Notes under the pieces: generated by a model
What the model was told of the DNA's origin: nothing
Seen by the model: the letters and a program-made list of their open reading frames with translations, nothing else
The model's database searches: none
Position numbers and translations under genes: made by a program
Shown here: piece by piece, positions 7,301 to 13,541 of the stretch
Position numbering within the stretch: the first letter of the stretch is position 1
Layout of the letters: each line of letters opens with the position of its first letter
From: CAIYMF01 sp943329595
GTDB lineage: Bacteria; Actinomycetota; Actinomycetes; S36-B12; CAIYMF01
DNA length: 34,686 bases
Assembly: GCA_943329595.2 (NCBI GenBank)
Contig: CALQEM020000005.1
Span: forward strand, 1 to 34,686
Direction: 5' to 3'

Positions 7301-9154
7301 TTCTTCTCCGCGTCGGCCTTCAACCAGCCGATCGGCGACTGGAACACCGGCAAGGTCTCCACGATGAGAAACATGTTCTCAGGTGCGGCAGCCTTCAACC
7401 AGCCGATTAGCACCTGGGACACGGCTCAGGTCGTGTACTTCGACGCCATGTTCAATGGCGCGTCGACGTTTGACCAGCCAATCGATAGTTGGACTACCAC
7501 CAGTGCCGTGAGCATGAACTACATGTTCTGGGATGCCACTGCCTTCAACCGCGACATCAGCGCATGGAACACCGCCGGAGTGCAGTACATGGAGGGCATG
7601 TTCCAGGGCGCGTCGGCATTCAACCAGCCTCTCCCGCAGAGTGCCGGTCACTGGAACACGGGCAGCGTGAACACGATGTTTTCCATGTTTGAGAACGCTG
7701 TTGCCTTCAACCAGGACCTCTCCAGCTGGAATACCGGTGGGGTGAGCAACATGTTCCGCATGTTCTCCGGAGCCTCGTCGTTTGATCAGAATCTGGGCGC
7801 CTGGGATATCAACCAGAACATCAACATGGGGGAGATGCTCAACGGCTCGGGACTCTCGATGACGAACTACGACGCGACCCTGACCGGTTGGGCAGGGCAG
7901 GCTCCGTCGGCTCGCACTCTGGGTGCGTCGGGTCTCATTTACGCCGCTGATCTCGCAGCACGCGCCACTTTGGTGAACACCTACGGATGGAATATCACTG
8001 AAGATGCCGTGTCGACGCCGCCAAGCGTTGGTTCAGTGTCGGTGGTCGGCACCGTGCAGGCCGGCTCGGCTGTGTCGGCGGATGTGGCCGATGTGACTGG
8101 AATCCCCACACCCACGCTGGCTTACCAGTGGAAGTCGTCTGCCACAAGCGGTGGCCCATGGGTTAACGTCGCATCGGCCAACGGCCGTGTGCTGCTCATC
8201 GCTGATGGATTGGTGGGCCGGTACCTCCAGGCGTGTGTGACTGCGTCGAACACAGTCGTGCCCAACGCCGTGCTGTGCAGTGCGGCGACCGCTCCGGTAG
8301 CCGGTGTCGCCCCCTCGGTCCGCTTGCCATCGGGGTTTGTCATCGGCGGCGGAACCCTTGCCGTGCGTTCGACCGTGACCTCCTATGCGCCGAGCGCCGA
8401 CGGAGCTCCGGCTCCAACGGTGACGTATCAGTGGCAGTCGTCGGCCAATCGCACCACTGGATGGGCATCCATCTCCGGTGCCACGGCGCGTGCGTACGTC
8501 ATTGCACCTTCACAGTTCGGGCGTTACCTGCGGGTGAAGGTCACCGCATCCAATGGTGTCGGGTCTCCGGCAGTCGCCTACTCCGACGCCTCTGCCACCG
8601 CGGTGGCTGCCGCGACGCCGAATGTGCCGCGCTCGGTGAAAGGCCTTGCCGGTAACAAGGCGGTCGTCGTGTCGTGGACTGCTCCGGTTGACAACGGCGG
8701 CGCGGCCATCAACTTCTACCAGGTGACCGCGACTCCGAAGGTGGGTACCGTCACTCGCACCTGCACCACAGCGACAAATTCAGGAGCGTTGTCGTGTCAG
8801 GTCACCGGCTTGGCCGCCGGGGTGGGGTACCGCTTCACCGTCAAGGCGCATAATTCGGTGGGCTTCGGTGCGGCGTCGGCACAGAGCGCTGCGGTCACGC
8901 CGATCGCCATCACGTGGACAAAGGTGGGTCAAGTGGTGACGGCGAAGTTCAAGCCGGTGTTGGGTGCAACGAAGTACACCGAGGTCAGCACTGGTGCGAC
9001 GAAGGCCAGCGGGGTGTGCACGGTGGCTGGAACAGGCACCGCGCGTCTGGTGACGTGCGTGATCACACTCGCATCAGGTACATCGACGCTCACCGTTTCG
9101 GCGGCCACATCAGCGGCCGTGCTGATGAAGTCAACCCGGGTGCAGGTGGCCTAG
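4379..9154 (+). CDS. Giant secreted BspA-type repeat surface protein (1591 aa)
   Basis: This is the largest gene of the window. ATG at 4379 with GGGAGG 7 nt upstream. Residues 1-32 are a signal peptide. Three units follow, each with a PKD-like module (VSWGDGSS / VYWGDGSS / VNWGDGTS, then SHTYA..AGTY), a linker with DFGTLGTT and VPAALP, a block of 25-residue BspA/DUF285 repeats (consensus AFNQPIGTWNTGKVTNMSSMF) and a closing YDATLTGW segment. The blocks cover residues 162-415 (10 repeats), 596-645 (2) and 828-1158 (13). Two Ig-like modules (about 1214-1411), an FN3 domain (1413-1508) and the family's C-terminal domain (1510-1591) end the protein. BspA-type repeats occur in bacterial adhesins and form leucine-rich-repeat-like solenoids, so a role in attachment is likely but unproven. 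No LPXTG, S-layer homology domain or C-terminal helix is visible. Confidence 0.9.
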   Translation: MKSFSLRRIVAVLTTSALLALGMAATAGPASAAAAPMRLTFTTTVASAQVSLPLRGTVTSITVSWGDGSSTTVTSLPVSHTYALAGTYQVAIGGTALSAFGSGTTYTAWTGAKYLKSVDDFGTLGTTDFMGAFNGASALTAVPAALPLLVTNTSNMFNGATVFNQNISNWNTAYVTTMSGMFFGAKAFNQNISNWNTGKVADMSYMFYQAEKFNQPLPQAVDHWNTSSVTTMQNMFQSATVFNQPVGTWNTAKVTEMSGLFYRAVAFNQNISSWNTGLVTRMNSMFAYASAFNQPIGSWNTQNVQDMGFMFGAASSFNQPIGTWNTGKVIVMYVMFSGASAFNQPIGTWNTQNVTDIDGMFANASAFNQSISGWNTGLITNMSSMFSGATSFNQSLGIWDINQVTTMAAMLNNSGMSGASYDATLTGWAAQTPTIARALGATGLRYTPGLAARASLATTYRWTITGDIPSRRPMTMTITTTSASTLVQLPLNGTVTAITVYWGDGSSSPATGPVSHTYATAGTYHLSVTGDRVSHFGNAAGWQGAGWVTSVEDFGDLGTTDLSGAFRDNYRLVSVPAALPAGVTNLSYMFYNSAEGFNQDLSSWDTSSVVSMVRMFTGSTAFNRSLGSWDITRVVDMTSMLDLSGLSLANYEATLTGWAPSAGASPPRVLGALGLNYTPGLIARDTLVTTNGWTIVGDSPVVGTTPMKMTFTTPADDAAVTLPLVGASSITVNWGDGTSDLISGAASHTYAVAGTYDVTVSGVALTGFGDGINTWQGAEYLTRVIDFGTLGITTLSGAFRGATSLIAVPDALPPGVTNTSYMFYFASAFNDDISGWDTSSVTNMSYMFSYAPTFNQPIGSWDTSSVNTMYRMFRTPPGSAFNQDLSGWNTGAVTTMGEMFYGASAFNGAVGTWDTSRVTTMSKMFSNAGNFNQPIGDWNTIGVTNMSNMFYVASAFNQPIGDWNTINVVGMSYMFFSASAFNQPIGDWNTGKVSTMRNMFSGAAAFNQPISTWDTAQVVYFDAMFNGASTFDQPIDSWTTTSAVSMNYMFWDATAFNRDISAWNTAGVQYMEGMFQGASAFNQPLPQSAGHWNTGSVNTMFSMFENAVAFNQDLSSWNTGGVSNMFRMFSGASSFDQNLGAWDINQNINMGEMLNGSGLSMTNYDATLTGWAGQAPSARTLGASGLIYAADLAARATLVNTYGWNITEDAVSTPPSVGSVSVVGTVQAGSAVSADVADVTGIPTPTLAYQWKSSATSGGPWVNVASANGRVLLIADGLVGRYLQACVTASNTVVPNAVLCSAATAPVAGVAPSVRLPSGFVIGGGTLAVRSTVTSYAPSADGAPAPTVTYQWQSSANRTTGWASISGATARAYVIAPSQFGRYLRVKVTASNGVGSPAVAYSDASATAVAAATPNVPRSVKGLAGNKAVVVSWTAPVDNGGAAINFYQVTATPKVGTVTRTCTTATNSGALSCQVTGLAAGVGYRFTVKAHNSVGFGAASAQSAAVTPIAITWTKVGQVVTAKFKPVLGATKYTEVSTGATKASGVCTVAGTGTARLVTCVITLASGTSTLTVSAATSAAVLMKSTRVQVA
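4862..5623 (+). repeat. BspA/DUF285 repeat block 1: ten 25-residue units
   Basis: Ten in-frame units of 75 bp encode FNQ-x-[IL]-[SG]-x-W-[ND]-T-x-x-V-x-x-M-x-x-MF. The third unit has a 4-residue insertion giving FNQPLPQAVDHWNT. The last unit (LGIWDINQVTTMAAML) is a degenerate cap. Units differ enough at DNA level that the array is not a simple tandem satellite. Confidence 0.9.
6164..6313 (+). repeat. BspA/DUF285 repeat block 2: two 25-residue units
   Basis: Only two units remain here (FNQDLSSWDTSSV and FNRSLGSWDITRV), flanked by the same PKD-like and closing modules as the long blocks. The second is a cap unit like those that end blocks 1 and 3. This mini-block resembles the two-repeat arrangement of the 757-aa paralog. 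Confidence 0.85.
6860..7852 (+). repeat. BspA/DUF285 repeat block 3: thirteen 25-residue units
   Basis: Thirteen units, eleven of 25, one of 27 and one of 29 residues. The eleventh has the same kind of insertion as unit 3 of block 1 (FNQPLPQSAGHWNT). Units 5-7 (FNQPIGDWNT) are the most alike and suggest recent local duplication. Confidence 0.9.
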
Positions 9155-9176
9155 GGCCTTCCAGCACTCTGCATCG

Positions 9177-9215
9177 GGGGCACCCAAGCGCGAACCTATC
9201 GCGCTAGCGCGCCCC
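9177..9215. terminator. GC-rich hairpin, repeat family copy 3 in inverse orientation (probable bidirectional terminator)
   Basis: Arms GGGGCACCCAAGCGCGA and TCGCGCTAGCGCGCCCC with loop ACCTA pair at 14 of 17 positions. Bases 9171-9204 are the exact reverse complement of the 3' part of the copies at 2993 and 4169. It lies between the convergent giant surface gene and the FemAB gene, where one hairpin could end transcription from both sides. Confidence 0.6.
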
Positions 9216-9239
9216 AAGAGGCCGCTCCTGCGGACGTGC

Positions 9240-10364
9240 TTACGCTTCTGCCCGACGAGATAGGTGGCGGGTCACGGCCCGTGCTACGAGCGGGCGAATC
9301 GGAACGTCCCACTCTCCGAGGTACTCGACTGCCTCGCCACCCATGGCGAGCTTGAAGCGGGTGAGTCCCAGCAGGGGGTCATCCTCGACCAGCGTGTCGG
9401 AGACCCCCCGGAGGTCGTGCGTTGCGCACCCCTCGGCGAGCGCGTCGAGCAGCATGCGCCACTGCAGAGCGTTGCTCGGACGTGCCGCACGGCCCGCGGT
9501 TGACGAGCCTCCGTAGGTGTAGCAGGAACCAGTTCCGACCCTCACGCGCAAGGCTGCCGCGTGCGCGACTCCTTCGTTCTCGGCCAGATACACCCGGACC
9601 CTTTGGGGCTCCTCGTCGTTCATCGCGCGGAACATCCGTTGGAAGTAGTCCCTGCCTCGCGGCACGAAATTGTCCCGCTCTCCGCTCTCGACCAACATCA
9701 TGTGAAGGCTGCCGATATCGCCCTCGTTGCCGATGCGCACCTGAACCCCGGCCCGCTCCGACTTCGCCACATTGCGCCGAAACGAGGCACTGCACTCGTT
9801 CCTCAGGTCAGACTCAGTCCTTCCGAGCAGCGGTACCTCAACCCCGTACCTCGGCTGCATCGTTCCGCCGAAGCCGGGTCGAGGGGCCTCGTAGGGTCGG
9901 GCGCCGAGGGAGCGAAGCCGAGCCGCGATCGCCATGACGTCGGCGTACTCAGTGTCGGGTGTCAGATCGCGCCACCTGCGAGCGCCGTGGGGGATCGCGT
10001 GCAGCAGGGTTTCGCCGCGCCAGCGCCTCAGCGGAAGTCGGGCGCCGATCTTGACCGTGGCCGAACCATGGTCATGGAGATGGGCAACGAGTGGTGACAC
10101 GATGTCGCCAGCGTCGTACCGGCTCCAGTCGATGATGGGGCCCTCGGGCAGGTAGTCGAACCACCACGAGGTCGGCCGCAGTGCACGACGAAGCACGAGG
10201 CCTGTGCCCACCAATGTTCGGTCGTCAAACCAGCCAAGTAGAGCGTTCGTCCATTCGGATTTCACCGTGGCCCACGACGGCCACTGCTGGTGTGAGGCAT
10301 CGTCGCGACCGGTCAGAAAGTCGATGACCTGATCGGCCGCGACCGGGGCCACCCGCAGTGTCAT
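9240..10364 (-). CDS. FemAB/FemX-type peptidyltransferase (lipid II or peptidoglycan aminoacyltransferase family)
   Basis: FemAB-family enzymes use aminoacyl-tRNA to add amino acids to the peptidoglycan stem peptide, as a double-GNAT fold. In this 374-aa protein the middle motif (ECSASFRRNVAKSERAGVQVRI) matches the family's L..x..FRRN..K.E..GV signature. The C-terminal half shows the usual order: a GGSST motif, a PSNALQWRMLLDAL helix, HDLRGVSDT, then LLGLTRFKLAMGG and EYLGEWDVPI. The ATG at 10364 is preferred over the upstream GTG at 10403 because TACGCT lies exactly 6 nt before it, the leaderless arrangement seen at other genes here. It diverges from the peptidase-asnB operon. Which amino acid it transfers cannot be read from the sequence. 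Relatives act on other substrates, for example in exopolysaccharide systems. Confidence 0.85.
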   Translation of the reverse strand: MTLRVAPVAADQVIDFLTGRDDASHQQWPSWATVKSEWTNALLGWFDDRTLVGTGLVLRRALRPTSWWFDYLPEGPIIDWSRYDAGDIVSPLVAHLHDHGSATVKIGARLPLRRWRGETLLHAIPHGARRWRDLTPDTEYADVMAIAARLRSLGARPYEAPRPGFGGTMQPRYGVEVPLLGRTESDLRNECSASFRRNVAKSERAGVQVRIGNEGDIGSLHMMLVESGERDNFVPRGRDYFQRMFRAMNDEEPQRVRVYLAENEGVAHAAALRVRVGTGSCYTYGGSSTAGRAARPSNALQWRMLLDALAEGCATHDLRGVSDTLVEDDPLLGLTRFKLAMGGEAVEYLGEWDVPIRPLVARAVTRHLSRRAEA

Positions 10365-10370
10365 ATGACG

Positions 10371-10376
10371 AGCGTA
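10371..10376 (-). promoter_or_regulatory. -10 element of the FemAB gene (leaderless)
   Basis: TACGCT on the minus strand is followed by six bases and then the ATG at 10364. It fits TANNNT and predicts that transcription starts at the start codon itself. Confidence 0.5.
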
Positions 10377-10410
10377 CGTTCCTCGCACACGCCGCCGAAC
10401 CACTTCTTGC

Positions 10411-10416
10411 TAGTGT
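10411..10416 (+). promoter_or_regulatory. -10 element of the M15-like/asnB operon (leaderless)
   Basis: TAGTGT, preceded by TGC (extended -10 like), is followed by six bases and the GTG at 10423. No ribosome binding site is present before that GTG, which supports a leaderless transcript. Confidence 0.5.
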
Positions 10417-10422
10417 CACAAT

Positions 10423-11295
10423 GTGGAACCATCGGCGAGTGTCCGACAGGGTGCACGCAGCCTGAACCACTACCGCGCCATCGTCGATGAGATTCACGTG
10501 CTGCTGTCGGAAGCTGCCCGCCCCCTGCTTCCGGTCACAACCGAGACCGTGTTGAGGTCACGCCTGAATGAGCCCGCGGCGAGGGCGGTGCTCGACCGAG
10601 TCGAGGGCGGCATCGACGCACTGGTGCGTCAGGCGCATGACGAGGTAAGTCGCTTCGTGGTGACCAGCGCCTCGAACGCCGAAACGCCTGAGACCCTGGT
10701 GCGCATCCTGCTGCTTCAGCAGATCGACCTCGCGTGGTGGTCTGGCACCCCTGACTTCGCCACCACCGCGGAAATCACTGAAAGCCAATCACTGGTCGAC
10801 CTCGTTGATCTTCGCGAGGGTGGGCACCTGCGCTTTGGCTTCACGGTTGCCTCCGACCGAGTGCTGCCGCGGGCGCGCAACCTTGCTGTGAGGCGCTGCT
10901 TTCCGCGTCGACGGCCGCATGCAGCCGGAGTGTCGAGTACCAGTATTCGTCCCGAGATGGTCGTCGTTCTCAACGCGCTCGCTCGTGAATTCGAGGCAGC
11001 CGCACCGGCGCGAACCCCGCCGTTGTGGGTGAACAGTGTGACGCGCAGCCTGCAGCAGCAGGAGCACCTGCGCGACTTGGGCTACTCCGCGCTTTCTCCT
11101 AGTGCACACTGCCGAGGCTGGGCCGCCGACATCGAAATGGACTGGTTCGCACGGTTTGACGCGCAGGATGCCCTGCGCGGAGTTCTCACTGGGCGACGCG
11201 ATCGAGGCGAGCTCAACGTGATAGACGAGGGTCGCGCCTGGCATGTGTGCCCCAATCCCGAAGCACTGCAAACGGCTTTCACGGTCGTGGGCTGA
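10423..11295 (+). CDS. M15/VanY-like peptidase domain protein (DUF5715-like)
   Basis: The 290-aa protein has no signal peptide or membrane helix, so it appears cytoplasmic. Its C-terminal third carries a zinc-peptidase-like pattern: SAHCRGWAAD (S227, H229, G232, A234, D236) matches the SxHxxGxAxD motif of M15 D-Ala-D-Ala carboxypeptidases. E269 and W273-H274 resemble the E..WH motif, though with unusual spacing. VNSVTRSLQQQEHLRDLGY before it matches the segment that usually precedes the first zinc ligand. The N-terminal 160 residues are not recognised. It is the first gene of a two-gene operon with asnB (1-nt overlap TGATG) and diverges from the FemAB gene. A role in cell-wall metabolism is inferred. 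Cytoplasmic location and altered spacing leave open that the enzyme works on another substrate or is inactive. Confidence 0.65.
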   Translation: MEPSASVRQGARSLNHYRAIVDEIHVLLSEAARPLLPVTTETVLRSRLNEPAARAVLDRVEGGIDALVRQAHDEVSRFVVTSASNAETPETLVRILLLQQIDLAWWSGTPDFATTAEITESQSLVDLVDLREGGHLRFGFTVASDRVLPRARNLAVRRCFPRRRPHAAGVSSTSIRPEMVVVLNALAREFEAAAPARTPPLWVNSVTRSLQQQEHLRDLGYSALSPSAHCRGWAADIEMDWFARFDAQDALRGVLTGRRDRGELNVIDEGRAWHVCPNPEALQTAFTVVG

Positions 11296-12866
11296 TGTGC
11301 GGTATTGCCCTGATCGTCGGGCCAAGCGCTGCCAGCCGAGTGGCACTATTCGATGCGATGAAGCTGGCGATCTCACCTCGCGGCGAGTCGATGGAGGTGT
11401 CGCTCGAGCCTGCAGCGATGCTGGCGACCTCTCGCTTGAAAATCGTCGATCGCGATCATGCAGTGCAGCCATGGTTCTCAGCAGACGGCCGGTGGGTGCT
11501 CTGCTACAACGGCGAGGTGTTCAACCACCGCGAGTTGCGGGTTCGACTGGAGGCTGAGGGCCACGTCCAGCGGTCGATGAGCGACACTGAGGTGGTTCTC
11601 GAGTCGTTCCTGGCGGGGGGTACAGAGGCGCTGCTGGAATTCCGAGCGGAGTTCGCATTCGCTGTTGTCGACCGAACTACGTCGCGCGTTTTTTTGGCGC
11701 GCGATCCCGCCGGAGTGAAACCGCTGTATTGGGCCCGCGACGGCGACTGCCTCCACGTGGCGTCCGAGGTCAAGGCGTTAGTGCCGACCGGACTGCCCGT
11801 GCACGAGGTTGCGCCCGGGCACTGCGGATGGGTTGAGGTGGGAAGTGATCCGACGCTGATGCCCTACGTCGATCTGCTCAGGCTTGGCGAGGGCGAGCCG
11901 ATGATCGATGACATTGAGGAGGCGCGGGCCGCACTGCGGGCGACCTACCGCGAGAGTGTGCGACTGCGTGTCGACACCGACCTGCCGGTGGGAGTTATTC
12001 TCTCCGGTGGGCTTGACTCCTCGCTCGCGCTGATCCACGTCAAGGAGATGCATCCCGACTGCGTGGCGTTCACTATTGGCGCTCCGGGAAGCCCGGACCT
12101 GGAGTTTGCGCGTCGGCTCACGCGCGAACTGGGCGTGCCGCATGAGGTGGTGACCCTCTCGCCACGAGATATCGGCCTGGCTGACATCCGCGAGGCGATC
12201 CGAGTCTCCGAGGTCACCGAGTACGGCGACGTCATCAATGCGGTGGTGTCGCTGAAGATTTTCGAGCGTGTGCGTGATGCTGGAATCAAGGTCGTCCTCA
12301 CCGGCGATGGTTCTGATGAGCTGTTTGGCGGCTACGACATGTACTCGCGCGTGTCGGCCGACGACAGGCGACGACTGTTCTTGCACAAGATCAGACATCT
12401 GTCGCGAACTGAACTGCAACGCGTCGACCGCTGCAGCATGGGACTCGGTGTTGAGGCACGAGTTCCATATCTCGACCTTGAGATGCTGCTGCTCTCCATG
12501 CGAATCCCCCTGGAGTTCAAGGTGCGCGACGGCTTCGAAAAGTGGATTCTGCGTGAAGCTTTCGCCGACGTGCTGCCCCACTACATCAAGTCGCGCCATA
12601 AGAATCCGATGTCTCACTCCAGCGGCCTTCACGAGCGAGCCCGGCTGTTCAAGCCGCTGTTCCCGCGCCTCTACCGATCCTTCGGCTACGAGGCGCTGGG
12701 ACCCATGCGACGCGACTTTTCCAGCGTACTTCGCGCCCATGGTTACGACCTGCAGGCTGCGGTGACCGCCTCGGAGACCGCCTCGGACTACTCCCCACTC
12801 GAGCGTGCTCGTGATTTCGCCGGTGCGGCGCGCTGGAACCTTCAGGCCATGCTGTCGCGGCACTGA
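11295..12866 (+). CDS. asnB: Glutamine-hydrolysing asparagine synthetase family amidotransferase
   Basis: AsnB enzymes move the amide of glutamine to an ATP-activated carboxylate. The 523-aa protein begins MCGIAL, so after removal of Met the N-terminal Cys is the glutaminase nucleophile. YNGEVFNHRELR and SDTEVVL complete the class II glutaminase domain. The synthetase domain has the PP-loop SGGLDSSLAL, then LTGDGSDELFGGYD, the RCSMGLGVEARVPYLD motif and FEKWILREAF. The ATG at 11295 overlaps the stop of the preceding gene (TGATG), so the two are translationally coupled. Some relatives (LtsA of Corynebacterium, AsnB of Bacillus subtilis) amidate diaminopimelate in peptidoglycan precursors. The FemAB and M15-like neighbours make such a cell-wall role plausible here; plain asparagine synthesis is the alternative. 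Confidence 0.9.
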   Translation: MCGIALIVGPSAASRVALFDAMKLAISPRGESMEVSLEPAAMLATSRLKIVDRDHAVQPWFSADGRWVLCYNGEVFNHRELRVRLEAEGHVQRSMSDTEVVLESFLAGGTEALLEFRAEFAFAVVDRTTSRVFLARDPAGVKPLYWARDGDCLHVASEVKALVPTGLPVHEVAPGHCGWVEVGSDPTLMPYVDLLRLGEGEPMIDDIEEARAALRATYRESVRLRVDTDLPVGVILSGGLDSSLALIHVKEMHPDCVAFTIGAPGSPDLEFARRLTRELGVPHEVVTLSPRDIGLADIREAIRVSEVTEYGDVINAVVSLKIFERVRDAGIKVVLTGDGSDELFGGYDMYSRVSADDRRRLFLHKIRHLSRTELQRVDRCSMGLGVEARVPYLDLEMLLLSMRIPLEFKVRDGFEKWILREAFADVLPHYIKSRHKNPMSHSSGLHERARLFKPLFPRLYRSFGYEALGPMRRDFSSVLRAHGYDLQAAVTASETASDYSPLERARDFAGAARWNLQAMLSRH

Positions 12867-12912
12867 GCGTCGCACTCACGCCGGGCTCACGCCTTCCTGT
12901 CACGCTGCTCTT

Positions 12913-12951
12913 GGGGCGCCTAGGCGCGATAGGTTCGCGCTTGGGTGCCCC
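12913..12951. terminator. Long GC-rich hairpin, repeat family copy 4 (probable terminator)
   Basis: It is identical over 39 bp to the copies at 2993 and 4169 and is followed by the same CCGATGC. It lies 46 bp after the asnB stop, before the convergent cupin gene. Its presence outside the surface protein cluster shows that this is a dispersed repeat family placed at gene ends. Confidence 0.6.
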
Positions 12952-13033
12952 CGATGCAGGGACGCAGGTCAGCGTTTGATGCGCACGACCTAGCCCTGGC
13001 CCGCGGATTCAGAGTTGGTAGTGACTGGCTCAC

Positions 13034-13051
13034 CACCGTGGAAGCACGGTG
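13034..13051 (-). terminator. Short hairpin after the cupin gene
   Basis: CACCGTG, loop GAAG, CACGGTG: a 7-bp perfect stem 14 bp beyond the stop of the minus-strand cupin gene. No U-tract follows. A terminator role is inferred from position. Confidence 0.35.
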
Positions 13052-13064
13052 ATGAGGAAGGGGC

Positions 13065-13541
13065 CTAGCGGTGAAGTGAGTCTGTCCAGCGCACAGTTTC
13101 GGGGGAGTCCGACTCATAGCCGTCGTCCTCGAGGGAGAGGTTGACCACCACCGGCTCCTGCCCGCTTCGCACAAGAACACACGAGAGCGGCTCGTGGGGA
13201 AGGGCGTTGATCTCCTTGTGGGGCACGAACGGTGGCACCAGGATGAAGTCACCGGGCCCGGCCTCGGCCATGAACTCGAGCCGGTCGCCCCAGCTCATGC
13301 GCGCGAGCCCACTCACGACGTACAGGACGCTCTCGACCGGTCCGTGGTGGTGCGCCCCGGTCTGAGCGCCGGGCAGCACCACCACCGTGCCGGCCCACAG
13401 GTGCTGCGCGCCGGTGCGGGCTGAGGTGATGGCCGCGGCCCGATTCATACCTGGCGACTGGGGCGTGTTGGAGTCGAGCTCGTCAGCGCGCACCACCTTC
13501 ACTCCGCGGTCGCGCCAGGTGGGGTCGGCCTCGGTCGCCAC
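13065..13541 (-). CDS. Cupin domain protein
   Basis: This 158-aa single-domain cupin has both conserved cupin motifs. Motif 1 is GAQTGAHHHGPVESVLYVVSG, with the metal ligands H, H and E; motif 2 is GPGDFILVPPFVPHKEIN, with the last histidine. The GTG start shares one base with the stop of the upstream ABC exporter gene (TAGTG), so the two are translated in tandem. Small stand-alone cupins may be dioxygenases, isomerases or ligand binders, and the sequence does not decide. The coupling suggests a function tied to the exporter's substrate. Confidence 0.85.
   Translation of the reverse strand: MATEADPTWRDRGVKVVRADELDSNTPQSPGMNRAAAITSARTGAQHLWAGTVVVLPGAQTGAHHHGPVESVLYVVSGLARMSWGDRLEFMAEAGPGDFILVPPFVPHKEINALPHEPLSCVLVRSGQEPVVVNLSLEDDGYESDSPETVRWTDSLHR

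Noticed and set aside
4379..9154. Sortase-anchored protein
   Set aside because: No LPXTG-like motif, C-terminal hydrophobic helix or basic tail is present in any of the three surface proteins.
2993..12951. Hairpin repeats as ends of an insertion sequence or integron
   Set aside because: No transposase or integrase lies between copies and no target-site duplication is visible; each copy sits at a gene end.
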